A stretch of DNA of 64,000 bases from Bacillus sp. M6-12 (GTDB lineage Bacteria > Bacillota > Bacilli > Bacillales > DSM-1321): positions 434,001-498,000 of the forward strand of contig NZ_PGVF01000001.1 of assembly GCF_002860285.1 (NCBI RefSeq), given 5' to 3'. Each line of letters opens with the position of its first letter. Within the stretch, counting starts at the first letter, position 1. The notes beneath the pieces were generated by a model. It saw nothing but the letters and a program-made list of their open reading frames with translations. It had not been told where the DNA came from and did no database searches. Below, one piece after another: positions 16,498 through 24,830 of this stretch. Both the position numbers and the translations under genes were made by a program.

Positions 16498-17655
16498 TCA
16501 AAACTTAATATCTGATAAGTTGAATGGTTTTTGTGGAGCTTTGATTATCGGTTCAGGAGCTTTATATTCATGTCCCATTCCTTCATACATACGCTTTTTC
16601 ATATCTTCTCTCATATGACCTCTGATATGATTCATTATGAATCCATCTACGGACATTTCTATCACTTTGACAAACTGTTTCTGCAGACTTTCATCATTTA
16701 AATAATTTTCTAAAATGGAACGGTCAAACTTTTTACGTTCTGTTAGACCTTTGTTAAATTCCATTCTTCTAACTTCACCAAGAAGAGATACAAATACTTC
16801 GAGAATCCGATTCAATCCACTATTATTGTATTTATATTGTTTCATGTCGTGTTCTACAATTTGTCCCTTTTTCTTGACTTTGAAAATCGGTTTAGACGTG
16901 AGAATGTCATAGATTGCTTGAATATCATCGTAGAAAACAATGTTATTCCAGAAGGTCTTATATACTCCTGCAGTGCTTGAACCTTCTCTCCAATAGCTTT
17001 CTAAATCTCTTCCTGTTGTATAGATGTTTATCGCTCTAAACATATCCCAATGTGGAAGAATCATATTTACAAACATGAGACGGTAACGATAATAAAGACC
17101 TAATTGAAATCCTCTGTCCATGTACTTATCTGCACCTTCAGAATCAGCATATTTCCAACTATTATAAAGTAACATAGCGTTAATCCATTCTCTATCATCT
17201 AAAGAATCGTAGACTTTCACCATAATATCTATATCAGGAATATCACTTGTATCCATAACCAAGAGGCGTTTAAATCCATCCATTAGTTCTATCGGTGTCT
17301 CTGAATTCTCCACGTCTCCTTTTACTGAAAGAGCGACTGGCATCACTTCATAGCCAAAATGGATTCCTTGCTTTGTCATCGGTTGAACGTGTTCATTGTT
17401 TTTGATTTTGCCTACCATTTTTCTTACATCTTGAACACGCATATCGTCTTTTCGTAGGATGTGTCCATGAGCTTTTAATTCTTTAATATCCTTTACATTT
17501 CTTGCTAACTTCGATTCTGAATTGAAGAGTTGAAGCATCATAGGTGGCAAGTTATAATGCTTTTTTAATCGTTCACTTAGCTCTTTGGCATTCATTTGAT
17601 ATAATTTATAATTTCTTTCAAGGGAATGGTCATATAGTGTGTGTAAATATTTCAT
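16498..17655 (-). CDS. ParB/sulfiredoxin-fold-like protein
   Basis: 385 residues. A segment near residues 95-150 (MPVALSVKGD, then IELMDGFKRLLVM) looks like the ParB/sulfiredoxin fold, in which a DGxxR-type motif binds nucleotide. The rest is helical and unlike ParB, with a proline-rich tail ending in PFNLSDIKF that could be a peptide-binding tail. True ParB partition proteins have a DNA-binding HTH that I do not see, and no ParA gene is nearby. ATG start; overlaps the upstream gene by four bases. Confidence 0.55.
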   Translation of the reverse strand: MKYLHTLYDHSLERNYKLYQMNAKELSERLKKHYNLPPMMLQLFNSESKLARNVKDIKELKAHGHILRKDDMRVQDVRKMVGKIKNNEHVQPMTKQGIHFGYEVMPVALSVKGDVENSETPIELMDGFKRLLVMDTSDIPDIDIMVKVYDSLDDREWINAMLLYNSWKYADSEGADKYMDRGFQLGLYYRYRLMFVNMILPHWDMFRAINIYTTGRDLESYWREGSSTAGVYKTFWNNIVFYDDIQAIYDILTSKPIFKVKKKGQIVEHDMKQYKYNNSGLNRILEVFVSLLGEVRRMEFNKGLTERKKFDRSILENYLNDESLQKQFVKVIEMSVDGFIMNHIRGHMREDMKKRMYEGMGHEYKAPEPIIKAPQKPFNLSDIKF

Positions 17656-17903
17656 TGGACACTCTCTCCTTTTTCTGTGTCTTCTTCTATTGTGAGATAA
17701 GCCATCTGATAGGTTTTAGAACCTTTCAAATATCCTTCAAATCGCTTTTTTGTTTTATATTGGAAATCTTCTTTTTCCCAACCATTAATAAATTCAAATC
17801 GTCTTGGAGTTTTTCGTTTGAGCATAAGGTCTCCTGCAAACCATTTATCTATTTCTACAAGTTCATTGATTCCAAAGCCTTCACTAACTAAACGTATTTT
17901 CAT
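17652..17903 (-). CDS. Small basic hypothetical protein
   Basis: 83 residues, Lys-rich. ATG start after GAAGGAG. Its TGA overlaps the ATG of the ParB-like gene (ATGA), so the two are translated together. No motif recognised. Confidence 0.75.
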   Translation of the reverse strand: MKIRLVSEGFGINELVEIDKWFAGDLMLKRKTPRRFEFINGWEKEDFQYKTKKRFEGYLKGSKTYQMAYLTIEEDTEKGESVQ

Positions 17904-17947
17904 AACATATTAACTCCTTCATGATTCCGCTCTATATTTATACCTAT

Positions 17948-17976
17948 ATTATACCACATTTTGTTATATATCTCAA
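17948..17976 (-). promoter_or_regulatory. Promoter of the 16498-17903 operon
   Basis: TTGAGA (17976-17971), 17 bp, TATAAT (17953-17948) on the minus strand. Just upstream, 17983-18006 holds TTTTGTCATTTATTTTTTAC and its AAAA end, an imperfect palindrome of the TTGTAAA/TTTACAA family. Confidence 0.75.
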
Positions 17977-18025
17977 TAATTATTTTGTCATTTATTTTTT
18001 ACAAAATTAAAAGAGAAAAGAAAAA

Positions 18026-18053
18026 AACACCATTGAAATTATCCAGTGGCGTT
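18026..18053 (-). terminator. Terminator of the GNAT-like gene
   Basis: Stem AACGCCACTG/CAATGGTGTT with wobbles and a T-run on the minus strand, overlapping the gene's stop codon. Confidence 0.65.
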
Positions 18054-18423
18054 AGTTTTGTATTGCTTGATAAAAATTTTCCCGATAAAGAATAAAATAT
18101 GTTCCGTCACAAGCATCTTCGTCTACTTCATCATCAAAGGTTGCTCCAATTCTCTTCCAGAAGAAATGTGGTTCATAAATGGAAGTACCCTCTACATACT
18201 CAAAAGGAAAGTGGTCAAATACATACTGAATGATTTTATCTCCATATCGCTTACTTCTTTCCTTTGCTAAAATAAATTCTATCCATGCTCCCTTTCCTTC
18301 TTCCCTTTCATGAAAACGGATATATCCAATGGTATGCTCATTCTCTTTTAATTCATGGGATTCATCTAATGCTTCATCAAAGCAGGAATGGACTCCCTTT
18401 TTAATAGCTGTCATTGTTATCAT
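18052..18423 (-). CDS. GNAT-like acetyltransferase
   Basis: About 123 residues from the ATG at 18423, which follows GAGGGAT. A start nine codons earlier lacks a site. The pattern HTIGYIRFHE, WIEFILAKERSKRYGDKIIQYV and FFWKRIGATF fits the central strands and the acetyl-CoA helix of the GNAT fold. The pyrophosphate loop (RSKRYGD) is a little degenerate. GNAT proteins acetylate small molecules or proteins; the substrate is unknown. It follows the DUF1444-like gene by about 30 bases. Confidence 0.65.
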   Translation of the reverse strand: MITMTAIKKGVHSCFDEALDESHELKENEHTIGYIRFHEREEGKGAWIEFILAKERSKRYGDKIIQYVFDHFPFEYVEGTSIYEPHFFWKRIGATFDDEVDEDACDGTYFILYRENFYQAIQN

Positions 18424-18453
18424 TTTTATCCCTCGTTTTGTATTTTTCATGAT

Positions 18454-20130
18454 TTAAGTTAGTGATTTCCATTCGCCTTCTGACCATTCTAAAATATTCC
18501 GAGATAGTCTTGCAGAATGGGACTGATAAAAGTGTTCTGTGATTTGTTTTAAGAAGGAAAGTTCCTCTTTTTTTGTTACAAGCAAACAGTCTCGGACTGG
18601 TACGGAAAAAATCAACTCTTCTGTATTCAATGATTCCTTTAATTTATCTATGGCTATTTTGTTTAATAAATTGGAAGAGTCAATCGAACTTTTTCCTGCA
18701 TACATATAAAGATTCTTATATGCACTTGGCAATTTATTTAACTCTTCTTTTGTTAATTGTTTTTGAATAACCTCTTGATAACTTACAAATGTTGGTCTTT
18801 TTTTCTGTAAATTACTTAATGCAGTTTGATTTAAAACTTCAACAGTGATTCCCCACTTGTCTAAAGTTTTTCTCATAATAATGGCGTATTGAACCTTTCC
18901 CTTTATTTCTAATCGGATTCCATAGTAAATACCCATATCTTTTGTCAAAGGAGAATAAATAGCCTTTTCAGGAGTTGACTCTATTAATCGTATCATTGGA
19001 TAAATGTCCTTTTTTACTTCATCAAAACCTTTATCTATCCAAGTTTCTGCTCCTTGATTTGATATAGGTGCAACCTTCTGGATAAACTCCTTCATACTTT
19101 TTACTTGTTCTTTTCCCAGGCTTTTTATTTCTTCTCTATATACTTGATAATGCTTCAACGTATTGCAGACGATTTTGCGATTGTCTTTTAATATAAAGAC
19201 CACGTTATAAGGAATTTCTTTATCTTCTTCTATTCTTTCTATATCTTGAAAACACTTAGATAATTCCTGAATATAAATATTCCGAAATTCTATCATATCT
19301 TTCTCTTTACGTGCTTGTATTTGCTCCTTTATTTGAACACTCTTTTCCTTCTGTTTTTCTGCTATCTTTATAAAAAATGGTTTGAACCAATCAAATAACA
19401 TATCACTATCTTCTGCTTCATAAACGATTCCGTCATTCACTCCCTTTAAAAACATATCAAAGTAAAGAAGGTATATCCATGTCCATGATTCTTTACCTTC
19501 TGAAAACAGATTAAGACCAGCCAATTGATTCTGGAACAAAGGAAATGGGTAGATTAAATGGGTTTCAATTAGCAATGATTGATAAACAGAGAAGAAATGG
19601 TCGTACATTCTCTCCAACATGTCTATCCGAATATCTTCTGGTTTTATGGAAGGAAAGGAATCTAAGAACTTCTGAATAATCATCGATTGAAGTTCATCTT
19701 CAGTTAGTTCAAAGGACTGAATAAATGCTGTCATTTTCTTAATGTTCTCTAATCCTAAAATATCTTGATAATCCTTGATTAAACTATCTTTCAATGAGTG
19801 GCTTTCTGTTTGTTCGTCTTGTTGAAGCACCATATATTGTTTATGTAAATCAGATATAAAAGTATCTAATTCTTTTTTGGTTTTCGGTAATAGTTTCACC
19901 ACCTGAAATAACCAGTCTAATGAAGACCTTGAAGTTAATAAAGAAAGACTTTCATGATTGTCTTTAGTTGATAATCGCAATAGAGATTGGTAAAAATCTA
20001 TAATAGAAGGTTCTTTCAATATAGTAGGCAATGAAGACTGTTGACGCATTATAGAATAACCTAATAGTTTGAAGTCTTTTCCACTTCCTTCTAACATAAA
20101 TTGATTTTCATTTTTTATAAATAACTTCAT
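18454..20130 (-). CDS. Large protein with DUF1444-like C-terminus
   Basis: 558 residues from ATG at 20130 (site AGAGAGG). The longer frame upstream runs through a terminator and is rejected. Residues 1-320 are helical and unknown. The C-terminal part (YPMIRLIES, YSPLTKDMGIYYGIRL, DKWGITVEVLNQTALSNL, FSVPVRDCLLV) follows the block order of DUF1444 (Bacillus YtpQ-like), whose function is unknown. The fusion to a long helical N-terminus is unusual for that family. Probably an operon with the GNAT-like gene. Confidence 0.65.
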   Translation of the reverse strand: MKLFIKNENQFMLEGSGKDFKLLGYSIMRQQSSLPTILKEPSIIDFYQSLLRLSTKDNHESLSLLTSRSSLDWLFQVVKLLPKTKKELDTFISDLHKQYMVLQQDEQTESHSLKDSLIKDYQDILGLENIKKMTAFIQSFELTEDELQSMIIQKFLDSFPSIKPEDIRIDMLERMYDHFFSVYQSLLIETHLIYPFPLFQNQLAGLNLFSEGKESWTWIYLLYFDMFLKGVNDGIVYEAEDSDMLFDWFKPFFIKIAEKQKEKSVQIKEQIQARKEKDMIEFRNIYIQELSKCFQDIERIEEDKEIPYNVVFILKDNRKIVCNTLKHYQVYREEIKSLGKEQVKSMKEFIQKVAPISNQGAETWIDKGFDEVKKDIYPMIRLIESTPEKAIYSPLTKDMGIYYGIRLEIKGKVQYAIIMRKTLDKWGITVEVLNQTALSNLQKKRPTFVSYQEVIQKQLTKEELNKLPSAYKNLYMYAGKSSIDSSNLLNKIAIDKLKESLNTEELIFSVPVRDCLLVTKKEELSFLKQITEHFYQSHSARLSRNILEWSEGEWKSLT

Positions 20131-20172
20131 GATTTCTACCTCTCTTTTGTTAATTGCTCTTTTAATAAAAAG

Positions 20173-20193
20173 ACACAAGGAAACTCCTTGTGC
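20173..20193 (-). terminator. Terminator of the 20195-20464 gene
   Basis: Stem CACAAGG/CCTTGTG with short loop, followed on the minus strand by TTTTTATT. Confidence 0.8.
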
Positions 20194-20194
20194 C

Positions 20195-20464
20195 TCACTT
20201 TTCATTATATGAAATATTTACATTTAATTGATGATGTTCCAGGATGAATCGCTCCACCATAATTCGTTGAACGCTATCCATTTCCTGAAGAACACCCATT
20301 ACATATTCTTGTCCTCTTCGGGTTAATTTTAAATCGTCAGTTAAAAAATCTTTTTTCTTTAATTCCTCTACGATTTTGTTATCTGAATAGGCTTCGGTCA
20401 TCCATTTCCCTAATGGATTTTTCTTTTCCAGTTTTGTTAAATATCCTTCAGTGGTTCTCCCCAT
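20195..20464 (-). CDS. Small protein, possible winged helix
   Basis: 89 residues. ATG start after AGGGGAGA. The middle (VEELKKKDFLTDDLKLTRRG) looks like a helix and wing of a small winged-helix DNA-binding domain, but the match is weak. It lies between the zinc protein at 20489 and the DUF1444-like gene. Confidence 0.65.
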   Translation of the reverse strand: MGRTTEGYLTKLEKKNPLGKWMTEAYSDNKIVEELKKKDFLTDDLKLTRRGQEYVMGVLQEMDSVQRIMVERFILEHHQLNVNISYNEK

Positions 20465-20488
20465 GATATATCTCCCCTACTATACAAA

Positions 20489-20878
20489 TTAACGCTCTAC
20501 TGGTTGAAAGGCTTCTCCTGTTTCTGGATGGTAAAAATCATCATGAAGAATATAGATGTTACCATATTTATGATACAATGTCTTAAAATCTCTTGGAGAA
20601 AGATTGCGGTCAATCAAATCCCCTAAATGTTTAGCACATAAATACATAGTAGCATCATGGTCTTTATATTCAATGCTGTCTTGTTCATTACAACATTCAC
20701 ATGGATTTTTGTCATGTCTTTCACTTGGTTCAGTATAAACCCTCTCGATATTAAACAGGTTATTTTTAAGCATTAGAATATGGTTTGGACATAAAGTAAC
20801 TTTACTTTGTCCATTATCTATTTTAACCAATATTTCTTCTACTCCAAAACCACAACCTAAAGCATTACATGTACCCAT
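20489..20878 (-). CDS. Cysteine-rich protein with two zinc-binding clusters
   Basis: 129 residues from ATG at 20878 after AAAGGGTGG. Two repeats of similar layout: a cysteine pair (CNALGC near residue 4) followed by CPNHI, and CECC followed by CAKHL. The pattern C..C...C..H points to two treble-clef or ribbon-like zinc sites. No enzyme motif. It may bind nucleic acid or protein partners. Confidence 0.7.
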   Translation of the reverse strand: MGTCNALGCGFGVEEILVKIDNGQSKVTLCPNHILMLKNNLFNIERVYTEPSERHDKNPCECCNEQDSIEYKDHDATMYLCAKHLGDLIDRNLSPRDFKTLYHKYGNIYILHDDFYHPETGEAFQPVER

Positions 20879-20972
20879 TAATATTCCACCCTTTCTAATT
20901 AAACGCCTCACTATGTATTAGTTAAGGCTATCATACCATTTCCCTTTTACAGAGTAAATGTTCCATTTTTAA

Positions 20973-20996
20973 TTTTGTCACTTTATTTTTACAAAA
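20973..20996. promoter_or_regulatory. TTTTGTCAC/TTTTTACAAAA operator-like palindrome
   Basis: Imperfect palindrome with arms TTTTGTCA and TTACAAAA, upstream of the 20489-20878 gene. Same family as 17983-18006. The 400-base gap from 20879 to 21281 holds this element, a short minus-strand hairpin near 21007-21022, and the plus-strand promoter at 21207. A four-codon ATG frame near 21062 has a strong ribosome binding site but is too short to call. Confidence 0.5.
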
Positions 20997-21193
20997 TAAC
21001 AAAAAAAGTCATAAGACTCTTCTGTTTATACTTACTTACTTTACCTCTACACAAAATTCATAAATAAATCTCTCCCCTATTTAAAGTCAAAACCTGTTTT
21101 CACGAATAAAGATATTCTTTATCCTTTTTTAATGAAATCTCTCTATTATAGATAGTTCTTCTTTCTTTTATAAAATATAATGAATTTGTATTT

Positions 21194-21235
21194 TTGTAAA
21201 AAATAATTGACAATAAAAGAATGTTTTGATATGAT
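21194..21235 (+). promoter_or_regulatory. Promoter with overlapping palindrome
   Basis: TTGACA (21207-21212), 17 bp, TATGAT (21230-21235). The -35 is the right arm of TTGTAAAAAATAATTGACAA (21194-21213), the plus-strand copy of the element found at minus-strand promoters near 9.38, 29.86 and 34.98 kb. Confidence 0.8.
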
Positions 21236-21281
21236 AATAATAGATAACAGGTTATTTTTACTTATAAAAGGAGAGGTTATA

Positions 21282-21821
21282 ATGGAAAAAGCAGTTACAT
21301 TAATTTTAGACCCTGTAACAATTATCGTTGAGGGAAAAACAGATAAAGAACTACTTGAAAATGCGAAAAAAGCATATATTGAACAACTGGAAAAACAGTT
21401 CCCACACTTTTCGTATTCTGTTAATGAAGCAGATGTATTGACTTTTGATACTGTAAAGGTCGGAATGGTTGTTGAGAATAAATCAGGTGAAAAGGGAATC
21501 GTCACTTCCCTTAACAAGAAAACGATTAATGTCACACTGACTGGTCATAGAGCAGTTCAAGGAGCACCACAAGCGTTTAAAAAGTCTTCTGCTACCTTTG
21601 ATGAATCACGTAGCAAACGACACGAATTTATGAAGCCCGACTGGACAGAAGGCGATACAGGATACCTTGAAACCAAAGAGAGAATCGTGGAAGTCGTTGT
21701 TGGAAAGAAAGCAGGAGCAAAGTTTAAAGTGTATGAAGTAAATGGAAGTGGCGGTCATTATACACTTGATTCTAAACAAATCCAAGCGTTTTTAAAAGAC
21801 GACAAAACAGAAACTAAATAA
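21282..21821 (+). CDS. Hypothetical protein with KOW/SH3-like segment
   Basis: 179 residues from ATG at 21282 after AAAGGAGAGG; the longer frame begins before the promoter and is rejected. Residues about 60-90 (VGMVVENKSGEKGIVTSLNK) resemble a KOW or SH3-like barrel, often involved in nucleic-acid or ribosome contacts. Lysine-rich overall. Function unknown. Confidence 0.75.
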   Translation: MEKAVTLILDPVTIIVEGKTDKELLENAKKAYIEQLEKQFPHFSYSVNEADVLTFDTVKVGMVVENKSGEKGIVTSLNKKTINVTLTGHRAVQGAPQAFKKSSATFDESRSKRHEFMKPDWTEGDTGYLETKERIVEVVVGKKAGAKFKVYEVNGSGGHYTLDSKQIQAFLKDDKTETK

Positions 21822-21837
21822 TTTTCTTTATAAAGCA

Positions 21838-21874
21838 ATCCTCTTACCAATACAATTAGGTAAGGGGATTTTTT
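21838..21874 (+). terminator. Terminator
   Basis: Stem AATCCTCTTACC/GGTAAGGGGATT followed by TTTTT. Confidence 0.85.
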
Positions 21875-21898
21875 AAACTATAAGAAAGGAGGAATTAG

Positions 21899-22216
21899 AT
21901 GTTTGGAAGTATCTTGCTTTTGATTTTTTTTATCTTGATTATTTTACACGTTTTTAAGCGAAATGGTGGGATTATCCTTGCGACATTTCCCTTGTTTGTG
22001 GTCTTATGTCTGTTCTTTGCTGACAAAATGGAAATTACCTTTATTATCTTAAATCTATTCTTATTTCTAAAATTGTTTTCAAAGAAACGCAATCGAAAAC
22101 GCCAACATTCTTCCGATGATAGTGGTGGCTTTTGGGATTGGGATTTTGGTGGTGATAGTAGCGGTGACAGTGGCGGTGATAGTGGAGGAGGAGACGGAGG
22201 TGGTGGAGGCGATTAA
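21899..22216 (+). CDS. Small membrane protein with Gly/Asp/Ser repeat tail
   Basis: 105 residues. Two or three hydrophobic helices span about residues 4-62. A basic stretch (KKRNRKRQ) follows. The last 30 residues are a low-complexity repeat of G, D and S that ends in a run of glycines. The tail resembles those of small Bacillus membrane proteins with GGGD-rich ends. ATG start after AAAGGAGG. Function unknown. Confidence 0.75.
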   Translation: MFGSILLLIFFILIILHVFKRNGGIILATFPLFVVLCLFFADKMEITFIILNLFLFLKLFSKKRNRKRQHSSDDSGGFWDWDFGGDSSGDSGGDSGGGDGGGGGD

Positions 22217-22242
22217 TTCGTCTCTTTTTTATGTATAAAAAA

Positions 22243-22268
22243 ACGCTATTCTTTAGTAAGAATAACGT
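22243..22268. terminator. Bidirectional terminator
   Basis: Stem ACGxTATTCTT/AAGAATAxCGT between the convergent genes at 21899 and 22253, overlapping the end of the latter. Confidence 0.75.
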
Positions 22269-22552
22269 CTTTTCTTCTTTTTCAATTCCTTTAATTTACT
22301 ACCAACGGAAGCCCCATATATTCCTCCCATGATGGGTGTAATAAACGATTCACCTAAAAGTGAAATGGTTAAATGATGAACGAATAAGAAATAGATACAT
22401 ACATATAACGCATAGATTGAAATTATCCAACCTTTACGAAAATCGTATTTATCCATTACGACTATCTCTACTGGTATCCAAATGATTAACATTCCTGCAA
22501 ATCCACCTACTAAAAATAAAAAAATCCCAACCAAATATATAACCTGTTCCAT
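22253..22552 (-). CDS. Small three-helix membrane protein
   Basis: 99 residues with three hydrophobic segments (about 4-30, 43-62, 66-85) and a KKKKRR tail. ATG start after AAGAAGGAG. No family recognised. Confidence 0.75.
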   Translation of the reverse strand: MEQVIYLVGIFLFLVGGFAGMLIIWIPVEIVVMDKYDFRKGWIISIYALYVCIYFLFVHHLTISLLGESFITPIMGGIYGASVGSKLKELKKKKRRYSY

Positions 22553-22716
22553 ATATAAAAACTCCTTCTTTATTCAAATTCTTTATCATTATAGATAATG
22601 AAAGAATGACCTATTCTTTTAAAAAAAGACTATGAAAAAAGAACGAAAAATCAAATCTCCCTCCCTTTCCAACCCTTATTCGTTAAATTTAAATACATGG
22701 TTTTTAGCACTAAATG

Positions 22717-22745
22717 TTTACATTTTATAGTCAACGAGTTATAAT
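22717..22745 (+). promoter_or_regulatory. Promoter of the FliL-like gene
   Basis: TTTACA (22717-22722), 17 bp, TATAAT (22740-22745). The spacer contains TATAGTCAAC, a half-site of the TTGACTATA family. Confidence 0.8.
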
Positions 22746-22795
22746 ATATTGTATATAGTAAACGAAATAATACATAAAGAAAAGGAGTAATGATT

Positions 22796-23266
22796 TTGGC
22801 ATCAAAAGAATCAAAAGAATCAAAACCAGCATCGAGTGGATTAGTGAAATTCATGTTCTTTTTACTAACCTTACTTATTATTGTTGTGGGGTATTTGTTT
22901 TATCAAATCTTCACATCGGAAGCAATGGGAAAAAACGCAGACAATGCGATTAGTTCCATTTTTCACAAAGAAGAGAAAGAAATACTTTTCCCCTTAGATG
23001 AATTTACGGTAAAACTATCTGATGGGAGCTTTGCAAAATTATCAGTCAATCTTGGATTTGTAGGAAAAGAAGAAAAAGTGAAAGAATTAAAGCCCATTCT
23101 TCGTGATAAAATCATTTTTGAAATGATGAAATTAAAACCTGACCAAATGAATGTTAAACACATTGAAGGAACAAAAGGAATTTTAATCGAGAATTTAAAT
23201 CCGATTATGGAAAAAGAAAATGCAGAGGTAAAGAGCATATACATCGATAACCTAATCGTTCAATAA
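22796..23266 (+). CDS. FliL-like membrane protein
   Basis: 156 residues from TTG at 22796, eight bases after GGAG; an ATG two codons earlier is too close to the site. A single membrane helix (about residues 17-42) is followed by an extracytoplasmic domain. FPLDEFTVKLSDGSFAKLSVNLGF, split between two strands, and the ending VKSIYIDNLIVQ follow the FliL pattern, where the family ends in a similar YFTEFVIQ block. FliL assists the flagellar stator, and related domains occur in other membrane complexes. No other flagellar gene is here, so it probably serves a non-motility role. Confidence 0.65.
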   Translation: MASKESKESKPASSGLVKFMFFLLTLLIIVVGYLFYQIFTSEAMGKNADNAISSIFHKEEKEILFPLDEFTVKLSDGSFAKLSVNLGFVGKEEKVKELKPILRDKIIFEMMKLKPDQMNVKHIEGTKGILIENLNPIMEKENAEVKSIYIDNLIVQ

Positions 23267-23270
23267 GTGA

Positions 23271-23292
23271 ATCCTGTCGTAATGGCAGGGTT
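23271..23292 (+). terminator. Terminator of the FliL-like gene
   Basis: Stem ATCCTGTC/GGCAGGGT followed by CTTTTTTT. Confidence 0.8.
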
Positions 23293-23310
23293 CTTTTTTT
23301 GTATGAAAAA

Positions 23311-23506
23311 AGAGACTGGAATTGTCCAATCTCTGATTTCGGTATGTCAACTGCTTTTTCAAGCATGGAAAGAGGGGTAAATCCACTACCAATATATAAA
23401 ATGCTGTATAAAGTAACAGCATAGGAGAGGGTTGTGTCCTAAGACACCTAAAACTTAAACAAAATAGTGTATTAAGCAATACTACTTTTTAAATTTACCT
23501 TCTTAT
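23311..23506 (-). ncRNA. Candidate structured non-coding RNA
   Basis: The 365-base gap 23267-23631 has no convincing gene but a chain of hairpins on the minus strand. In order: GTATT-GCTT-AATAC, GTGTC-TTAG-GACAC, ATGCTGT-8 nt-ACAGCAT, a short GGTA/TACC stem, TGCTT-GAAA-AAGCA with a GNRA-type loop, then a strong terminator (10-pair stem AGAGATTGGA with TCCAGTCTCT, then TTTTTT) at 23311-23334. A TATAAT box lies at 23512-23507 with a weak TTAATA -35 at the right distance. The T-run after the last stem fixes the strand. No known RNA family is recognised. Confidence 0.5.
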
Positions 23507-23595
23507 ATTATATACACTGTTATACAAAATATTAATCATAAGTATCTTATATATCCCTTATATAATCACTATTTCTCCCCCTGTACCATATGAAA

Positions 23596-23619
23596 AACCC
23601 TGTTCATTAGAACAGAGTT
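23596..23619 (-). terminator. Terminator of the 52-codon gene
   Basis: Stem CTGTTC-TAAT-GAACAG with flanking A/T pairs, followed on the minus strand by GGTTTTT. Confidence 0.75.
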
Positions 23620-23631
23620 TGGTTTGAAACT

Positions 23632-23790
23632 TTATGAAGGGAAATCCCCTCTTTTTTTCCTTATTTCCTTTAATACTTCGCTAAAACTCTTTGTTTCCTC
23701 TGTATTCAATTCCTTTTTCTTTTGCACATTAGGTTGAATAGGTTTTGGAAAGTGCATCATGCTTTGAACTGGATGTACTTTAGGTATCAT
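23632..23790 (-). CDS. Small basic protein (52 residues)
   Basis: A short gene with ATG after AAAGGAG and its own terminator. Composition is basic with a proline-rich start (MIPKVHPVQSMMHFPKPIQP) and a C-terminal Lys/Arg helix. No family recognised. The compact promoter-gene-terminator layout supports a real gene despite its size. Confidence 0.65.
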   Translation of the reverse strand: MIPKVHPVQSMMHFPKPIQPNVQKKKELNTEETKSFSEVLKEIRKKRGDFPS

Positions 23791-23889
23791 ATGGTTCTTT
23801 CTCCTTTTTATATAAAAGTAATTTTTTCCTGTTTTTTATTATTTCTTTATCTTATGTAGAATCTGTAACATTGATAAATATGGTCATTA

Positions 23890-23917
23890 AGAAAGCCCCT
23901 ACCAAGTAGGAGCTTTT
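23890..23917 (-). terminator. Terminator of terC
   Basis: Stem AAGCTCCTAC/GTAGGGGCTT on the minus strand followed by T-rich sequence. Confidence 0.75.
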
Positions 23918-23973
23918 TTTAGTCAATAAATTAACCATTATTGTTTATAGTCAATATATTGTGATAAGTTTGA

Positions 23974-24747
23974 TTAAGCGTGTTTCTTTTGTTTCATTTT
24001 GTTAAGTACGAATGTACCAACGATACAACCGATAACGAAAACAAAGAATACAGGGTGACTAATGTGAATGTGTACAAGTGTTAGAAGCATTTTAACACCA
24101 ATAAATCCGATTAGGATATAAGCTGTCGCTTCTAATTCTGGAACTTTTTCCATTAGCTTTGTAAATAGTTGTGCTACACCACGCATCATAAGGATACCAA
24201 GCATACCACCAAGTAACAGGATACCAACATGGTCAGAAATACCGAAGGCCGCTAATACTGAGTCAACAGAGAACGCAATGTCCATCATTTCAACCGATAC
24301 TACTGTTGCCCAGAAGATACCGATATAACGTGCTAAACCGCTAATCTTAGGCTTGTCTGATTCTTCACCGTCTTCTTCTTCATTATCTGCTTGACGCTTC
24401 TTCGCAAAGTGTTCTTTGAAGAATTTGAATGCCATCCAAAGAAGATATAGACCACCAACAAGTTTTACCCACCATAGTTTTACAAGGGCTGTACCAATAC
24501 CAATTGCAAGGAAACGGAAGAAGTATGCTCCCCATAGTCCGTACATTAGAGCCTTTTTACGTTGTTTTTCTGGTAAGTGTTTTACTTGAACTGCTAACGC
24601 AATCGCATTATCAGCAGATAATAGTCCTTCCATAACAACCAGTGTTCCGATTAGACCCCAAGCAACAGGGTTTGTAAAGAGGTCAACCCACATATGCCAA
24701 TCAAAGAATTGTGCATAAGTATCTACTATAAGTTTTAAAATTTCCAA
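23974..24747 (-). CDS. terC: TerC-family integral membrane protein
   Basis: 257 residues with about seven membrane helices and a charged cytoplasmic loop rich in Glu and Asp near 117-135. The two family motifs are present: EGLLSADNAIAL (40-51) and MMDIAFSVDSVLAAFG (154-169), whose acidic residues are thought to bind metal. TerC proteins belong to tellurite/stress gene clusters and in Bacillus have been linked to manganese export. Just upstream on the same strand are a membrane protein, AIM24 and two TerD genes, so it is part of a Ter-type block. It has its own strong promoter. Confidence 0.92.
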   Translation of the reverse strand: MEILKLIVDTYAQFFDWHMWVDLFTNPVAWGLIGTLVVMEGLLSADNAIALAVQVKHLPEKQRKKALMYGLWGAYFFRFLAIGIGTALVKLWWVKLVGGLYLLWMAFKFFKEHFAKKRQADNEEEDGEESDKPKISGLARYIGIFWATVVSVEMMDIAFSVDSVLAAFGISDHVGILLLGGMLGILMMRGVAQLFTKLMEKVPELEATAYILIGFIGVKMLLTLVHIHISHPVFFVFVIGCIVGTFVLNKMKQKKHA

Positions 24748-24780
24748 TGAATTTCTCTCCCTTTAATTGAGTATATAGTC

Positions 24781-24809
24781 ATTATATACTTACATAAGAC
24801 TATAGTCAA
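24781..24809 (-). promoter_or_regulatory. terC promoter with TTGACTATAGTC palindrome
   Basis: TTGACT (24809-24804), 17 bp, TATAAT (24786-24781) on the minus strand. The -35 overlaps GACTATAGTC, the fullest copy of the recurring palindrome. Confidence 0.88.
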
Positions 24810-24830
24810 TGCTTTTCATATAGTTTTTTT

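Noticed and set aside
16498-17903. Plasmid partition operon (ParA/ParB)
   Set aside because: Only a weak ParB-fold motif is seen; there is no ParA ATPase, no HTH and no obvious centromere repeats.
23252-23479. 75-codon minus-strand frame in the gap after the FliL-like gene
   Set aside because: No ribosome binding site, odd composition, and it overlaps the hairpin chain that better explains the region.
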